NCBI GenBank assembly: GCA_023374045.1
Contig: CM041779.1
Coordinates: 298,602,167 to 298,666,166 of the forward strand
Reading direction: 5' to 3'
Source: Limonium bicolor
Lineage: Eukaryota > Streptophyta > Magnoliopsida > Caryophyllales > Plumbaginaceae
Length of the DNA: 64,000 nt
In this document: positions 59,709-64,000 of the stretch, one piece after another
How the letters are laid out: each line of letters starts with the position of its first letter
Position numbering within the stretch: the first letter of the stretch is position 1
Notes under the pieces: model-generated
What the model was told of the DNA's origin: nothing
The model's input: only the letters and a program-made list of their open reading frames with translations
Database searches by the model: none
Program-made: the position numbers and the translations under genes

Positions 59709-60690
59709 CTGAGGTTAACAATTCGTAAGATAGTGAGGTTGGGGTGCATGTCTCAAAGGAATTAAAATGCCATTCATTAATCCAATGATTCTTACATACA
59801 AGCTCTATAATTACATCAATATTGCCTAAACGTCAAATTTAACCGTCCAGGTTTCAAATGGGTAGTATTTACTAAGGTTGATGGGGCTGTGTTCAACCTA
59901 ATGCTCTTAATCCCATGGTATACTAATCTAGATTCTCCACCAAATATCAATACATCTCCTGACTTCAGAATACTCTTTCTCGCCTTGTCCATCCTCTTCT
60001 GATCACCGTATAAAAACTCAGCATCATCTCCAATGGAGAATGATACAACTGGTATCCCTTTGGTAATTGACTCGGATGTCTCGTCTCGGTCCTGGTGTAA
60101 CCCAAGTTTTCTCTCTTTCTCATAGAAGTTCGCGATACAAATGTCGGCTTTCATGTCTGGTACCGGGTTGGTTTCTAATTGTTGAGCAATCTTGAGCGCT
60201 TCTGTCACCAAAGTTTGATAAATATCAGTTATCCTAGGAACTCGTGTTCCATCCATCTTTCTAACTACTTGATACAACCTAGTTTGTGGATCCCAATCCT
60301 TTCCCATACACATCATATACAATTTAAGTTTTGATCCACTACCATATCCTGGAGTGTAAAATCCTCCAAGACCTATTCCCAAAGTACTACATTCATTTAC
60401 AATAGCTATTTGTTCATCTAGACTTAAATATTGCTTGAGTAGGATCATGCCGGGTCGAAGTACTTGGCATTCTTTCCCTGGACATTCCCGACCTTCGCTC
60501 ATAGGCTCAGGTGATCTCGGTCTCATAGGTAAAAGAAAACAAATGTCAAAGTATCCTAGTAGGTGAGAGGTTTCCTAAGTTAGGTCTCTCTAAATTTTAT
60601 TTCACACTAAACACATACAAGTCTCATCGGCTGGATGACTGTAAACACACATTCATAGCATCATGCTTTTGGTTTAAGTTCTAGGCTTAC
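59709..60690 (-). other. Cassette intron of element E containing AlkB
   Basis: On the minus strand ACCG|GTAAGC (donor at 60690) and TTAACCTCAG|GC (acceptor ending 59709) again have phase 1 on both sides. A T-rich tract before ATGAG at the AlkB start (about 60545-60522) could be a further acceptor. An in-frame TAG lies ten bases before the donor in this copy, so a gag-pro fusion would also need that stop to be absent. Confidence 0.65.
59816..60526 (-). CDS. AlkB-like 2OG-Fe(II) dioxygenase, intact 236-codon ORF in element E
   Basis: This is the most complete coding unit of element E. The fold would coordinate Fe(II) through His144 and Asp146 (GLHQDRDE) and His204 (VYHGI), and bind 2-oxoglutarate with the RLNLTFR signature (Arg228, Asn230, Thr232, Arg234). 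The substrate-lid half has CQVLRPGMILLKQYLS, GGFYTPGYGSG and MMCMGKDWDPQT. FGGESR before the last His is also typical of AlkB. No signal peptide or membrane segment is seen. The first 18 residues are not shared with copy A and may be untranslated or copy-specific. The likely substrate is alkylated or methylated RNA or DNA, but which base cannot be told. It resembles plant ALKBH1-like cellular proteins, so a captured host gene is likely. Confidence 0.9.
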   Translation of the reverse strand: MRPRSPEPMSEGRECPGKECQVLRPGMILLKQYLSLDEQIAIVNECSTLGIGLGGFYTPGYGSGSKLKLYMMCMGKDWDPQTRLYQVVRKMDGTRVPRITDIYQTLVTEALKIAQQLETNPVPDMKADICIANFYEKERKLGLHQDRDETSESITKGIPVVSFSIGDDAEFLYGDQKRMDKARKSILKSGDVLIFGGESRLVYHGIKSIRLNTAPSTLVNTTHLKPGRLNLTFRQY

Positions 60691-61637
60691 CGGTTTCGCA
60701 CTAAGCGCTAGCCTCAGCGCTTGAAGCTCCCACTGAATATAGGGTGTTTCTTCCTGGAACTATCTCCTTTCCCTTCTGACTCCCGGATGAGGATGGCTGT
60801 CCTGTCGGTCCTCTAGTATAGGTGTTAGTCTGTGGTGCCTGACCTCCTCTTGGTCCGCCCGCCTCTGTAGCATGAGTCCTCTGTGAACCTCTAGATCCTT
60901 TATACACTCTGCTTGCTGGGTTGGAGAAGCATTCAGACTCCCGGTGGCCTTCCTTTTTGCAATAGCGGCACTCCACCTTCCTTCCTGAACAATCTACGCC
61001 GGGGTGATCATTTCCACAGCGCTTACAGTAGTAGTGGTGCTGGGTTGGCTTATTGCCTATTGTTTATACAACATGGTTTAGTAAAGGTGTTGCTAATAAA
61101 TATTTTGGTTAAGTGAGAGGTGGGTATCCTTACCCTTAGGTGGTGCCGATCTAAGTGGCTGAGCATCAATAGTTGGGCCGGTCAGACGAGGGACCTGCTC
61201 CTTCGTCTTCTGACCATGGAAGTCCTTCCGCCCCTTCTTCTTATCAAAGAATTTCCTGTTGAAGGTTTAGGTTAGTGACCAAACTAAGTGTAGGTAATAT
61301 ATGAGTACTCCTTCTCAATCAAAGGTTTCTTACTTCCCCTTCTTGTAGTAACCGCCAGAGGTTGCTCCCCCATCTTCTCCCTTAGTATTCTTTCTCGTCT
61401 TTCCCTGGGCCTCTTCCCTGGATTGAAGCATTAGTTTTGCTGCCGATGCGGCGTCATAACATTCTTGTAAGGTAGCGAAACGTATTGCTCCCATAGTGCC
61501 CTAGATGTGAAATTGCAAACCTTCCCTAAACTTTTGGATCTTCACGGTGTCAAAGTAGTCGACCCCTGGTATGTAATCAAGCAGACTGATAAATCGTGCG
61601 TAGTACTGGTCAACTGTTTGACTCCCCTGGATTAAGG
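60691..61637 (-). pseudogene. gag of element E, 3' portion, intron-containing
   Basis: LTR G cuts it at 61637. Exon (61637-61334): VDQYYARFISLLDYIPG, an in-frame TAG near 61503, then IRFATLQECYDAA, with no intron at the TLQ-ECY point where A and B have one. An intron, GGGAA|GTAAGA ... CAACAG|GAA (61333-61256), lies further on. A second exon rich in Lys follows; intron AAGG|GTAAGG ... CAATAG|GC (61133-61057) matches A and B. The last exon has knuckles CKRCGNDHPGVDC and CRYCKKEGHRESEC, then a Gly/Ser/Thr-rich tail and TAG just before the donor at 60690. Confidence 0.8.
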
Positions 61638-64000
61638 TGAAATACCCCTAAATTAATTTAAATTAATTTAGGGGATTTCTTTTATTAAACCATAAATAAT
61701 ACTATTAATATTAAATTATGGTATGGAATTATGAATATTAAATTATTATATGGAATTGTGAAATTTATTTAGGGGTTTTCTCCTATTTAACCCTAATTAT
61801 TATACATTATTATATAGTGTTATGAATTTAATAATAAGATTTATAAGTCAATAAATCTTGGGAAAATTTTTAAACACTCCAAATATATTATAAAGATTTT
61901 AGGAAGTGTTGGAACATTGTTTTGAAACATAAAAGTCAATATAAAATTCTAGAAACCTTAAAGCTTATTAAGCCTTGCTAGAGTTGACTTTTTGAGAATG
62001 GTCAAACCAGGCCATGAAACCTATACCAATAAATAGGTTATGAAAAACCATGAAGATCGATAAAAAGAACGTTAAAAACGGATCATCCTAGCCAAAGTTA
62101 TGATAAATTGAAGTTTAGAGCCAAAATTTAGGAGGTTGCTGACGTGTCCAAGACAGGCTGACTCAGCCGCGCCCAGTCAGCCCCAATTTAACTTAGTCTT
62201 TTCAGATTTCCTTCAGTTATGGCATGCCATGGGTCGATCTTTAGACACCTATATCTTTTTCTCTACTCCACCATTTGGTATGCCGTTTGTTTCATTCGAT
62301 TCTCCTATCTTTCCTCTTTCCAACCATTACTCACACATCATCTAACTCCTTCTACATCGACGGGAAAATCGATCTAAAGTTGCCTCCTCGCGAGTTCGTA
62401 ACCCAGAACTGCAGTTTTTCCTGAAAACGGGTAAACTTCGTCACGCCATAACTTCTTCATTTCTCATCCACATTTCGTGTTCTTTAGCTTTTTTTGAAGA
62501 TCTCTAATCCCTCTACAACTTTCATGTTGATGGCCAAGGCTGATTCGCACTGGTTTGGGAGATAAGTCTGTCTAAAGTTGCCTAGTCGATCACGGTCGAA
62601 AATCTGCCCAGTTCATCCCGAAACCAACTAGGTAAACACCGATCTTGAGAGATCTGTAACTTTCTCCCTAGTTCATAAAATTCCATGATTCTTCCACTAA
62701 CATCTAGAGTTACATGTCTAGTTTGGATTGTGATAGGTTCCATGAATCAAGTCTCTCTCAGTTGGTGCGAGTTGATTCGAGAAGGAGCATACCTGAACCG
62801 CACATAAAATATCGATTTCCAGTTTTCCCGATTTGGTTTCGCCCCGTTAATGCAATTCCGGTGAGTTTCCGATCAAATTTCTCCATGGTTTCCATTCGAA
62901 ATGTCATCATCGATCAAACCCACATACCAATTTAGTCTATTATGCATTACAATGGGAGAATTTGTAGGAATTGCAACCGAATTAAGTTCTGTACCGAAAT
63001 AAACCCTAACTCTCGAATCGATTTCGAAACTTGGTGTATACTGCATTATAATTGGGGAAATCGGTACCATTAGAACCGGAATTTGATTACGAATCGATAG
63101 GAACAAGAATCACTCGATTTCGTTCTGTAGATTGAGAGATAATCGGGATTTAGTACTCGAATGGGTTATTGAGTTCGATGATGAACTAGCGGATTCTGGG
63201 CCGTCCGATCTCAGTTAATAAACATGGACGGCCGAGATTAGATCGTGGGGATTTAAGAAGTATTAAGTGAATATGTTTTCCAGAATAAAGTCCTAACTTG
63301 CTAGATTTATTTAATGGCCTTCCCGAATGTATTTTGACTTGAAGTTTTAACCATAGATTCCTTATAAAATCTAGATTATTTTGATGTAAATTAATATGGG
63401 TTTTGAGTTTTTAACAATAAGTTATGATTTTTGCAAGTTACGAGTATTATGGAATTATTTGGATAATTTAAAATAATATTTTTATGAAATACAAATTTTA
63501 TAATATGTCTAAAATGTTATAGTTACTATATATTTAATTTGGGGATTTTTGGACAATTGTAAATGGGTCTAAAAATTGTGTTTATGAGTTTTTCATAAGA
63601 ATAACTTATAATATATGGTTTTTAATGTAATCAAAAATTAAAGTATAGTTGGTTAATGAACTTTATAGGTTGGGGAAAATATAATAAGACTGATTAACAT
63701 TTAATACAGTATGTTTATAAATATTTTGGGTACTAACTTTAAGTGAGTAAAAATTGTTACATATATTATATATATATTTATATGAGAGAAATAGAAAAAC
63801 TTATATTAAATCAAGGAATTTAACTAAACTACATTTTATTTATTATATATAATATGGAAGCTAATATGTTTAACGAAAACTAAGGGAAATACTTTATTTT
63901 ATAAACCATATATTGGATGTAGCTATGTGTAAAAGTTAGTATAAATAATTAAGTGCAATAAAGCTACACAAGGAATGTCTTGAATAAATCCTAATATATA
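61638..64000 (+). repeat. LTR G, inserted in gag of element E, continues off the window
   Basis: It starts TGAAATACCCCTAAA with no polypurine tract before it, so it is the 5' LTR of an element or a solo LTR. The bases before it are TAAGG (61633-61637), which should recur after the right end outside the window. Nearly the first 40 bases form a palindrome. The rest is AT-rich (especially 61680-62100 and 63300-64000) without coding signal; 62136-62900 is a C/T-rich leader-like stretch. Confidence 0.75.

Noticed and set aside
59816..60526. AlkB as an ordinary host gene
   Set aside because: Copies occur in three separate elements at the same position between gag and protease, with retrotransposon splice sites on both sides; a host locus would not explain that.

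Overview
The window is gene-poor plant heterochromatin made almost entirely of nested and broken transposable elements. Plant origin is inferred from chromodomain-type Ty3/gypsy (Tekay-like chromovirus) retrotransposons with initiator-Met-tRNA primer sites, an En/Spm (CACTA) transposon end with a Transposase_24-type pseudogene, plant-type LINE fragments and a Tat-like element start. I see no intact host gene, no rRNA or tRNA gene and no CRISPR array.

Layout. 1-663: tail of an upstream Tekay-like element. 664-5650: its LTR (LTR-0). 5654-18274: element A (truncated 5' LTR, decayed gag, AlkB, decayed pol, 3' LTR). 18275-52160: a CACTA remnant acting as outer shell of a nest. Inside it is a minus-strand solo LTR D (21514-51921); inside that a LINE (24306-49167, about 17-bp target duplication); inside that an opposite-strand LINE piece; inside that the near-complete element B (26477-48108, duplication CTGAC); inside that a coding-free LTR element, a LARD (37237-44094, duplication GCTTG). 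52161-53591: start of a Tat-like element H. 53592-61637: broken minus-strand element E, split by a plus-strand LTR fragment F (55385-57198). 61638-64000: LTR G, running off the window.

The main discovery candidate: elements A, B and E all carry an AlkB-like 2-oxoglutarate/Fe(II) dioxygenase ORF between the gag zinc knuckles and the protease (9936-10600; 32276-33420; minus 59816-60526). The E copy is an unbroken 236-codon frame with every catalytic motif, although its gag, protease and reverse transcriptase are damaged. In all three elements the cassette lies between a GT donor at the end of gag and an AG acceptor at the start of protease, and both sites are phase 1. Splicing there would remove AlkB and fuse gag to pro-pol in frame; retention would expose AlkB. 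Further short GT-AG introns interrupt gag. This suggests a family of intron-containing, nucleic-acid-demethylase-encoding LTR retrotransposons that uses alternative splicing to choose between products. Function is inferred from motifs only.

Other recurrent structures are a hairpin before the polypurine tract with a compensatory base pair, a second polypurine tract directly after pol, GC-rich palindromic module arrays at one place in several LTRs, and a palindromic 33-bp tandem array in the LARD whose stem varies in compensated pairs.
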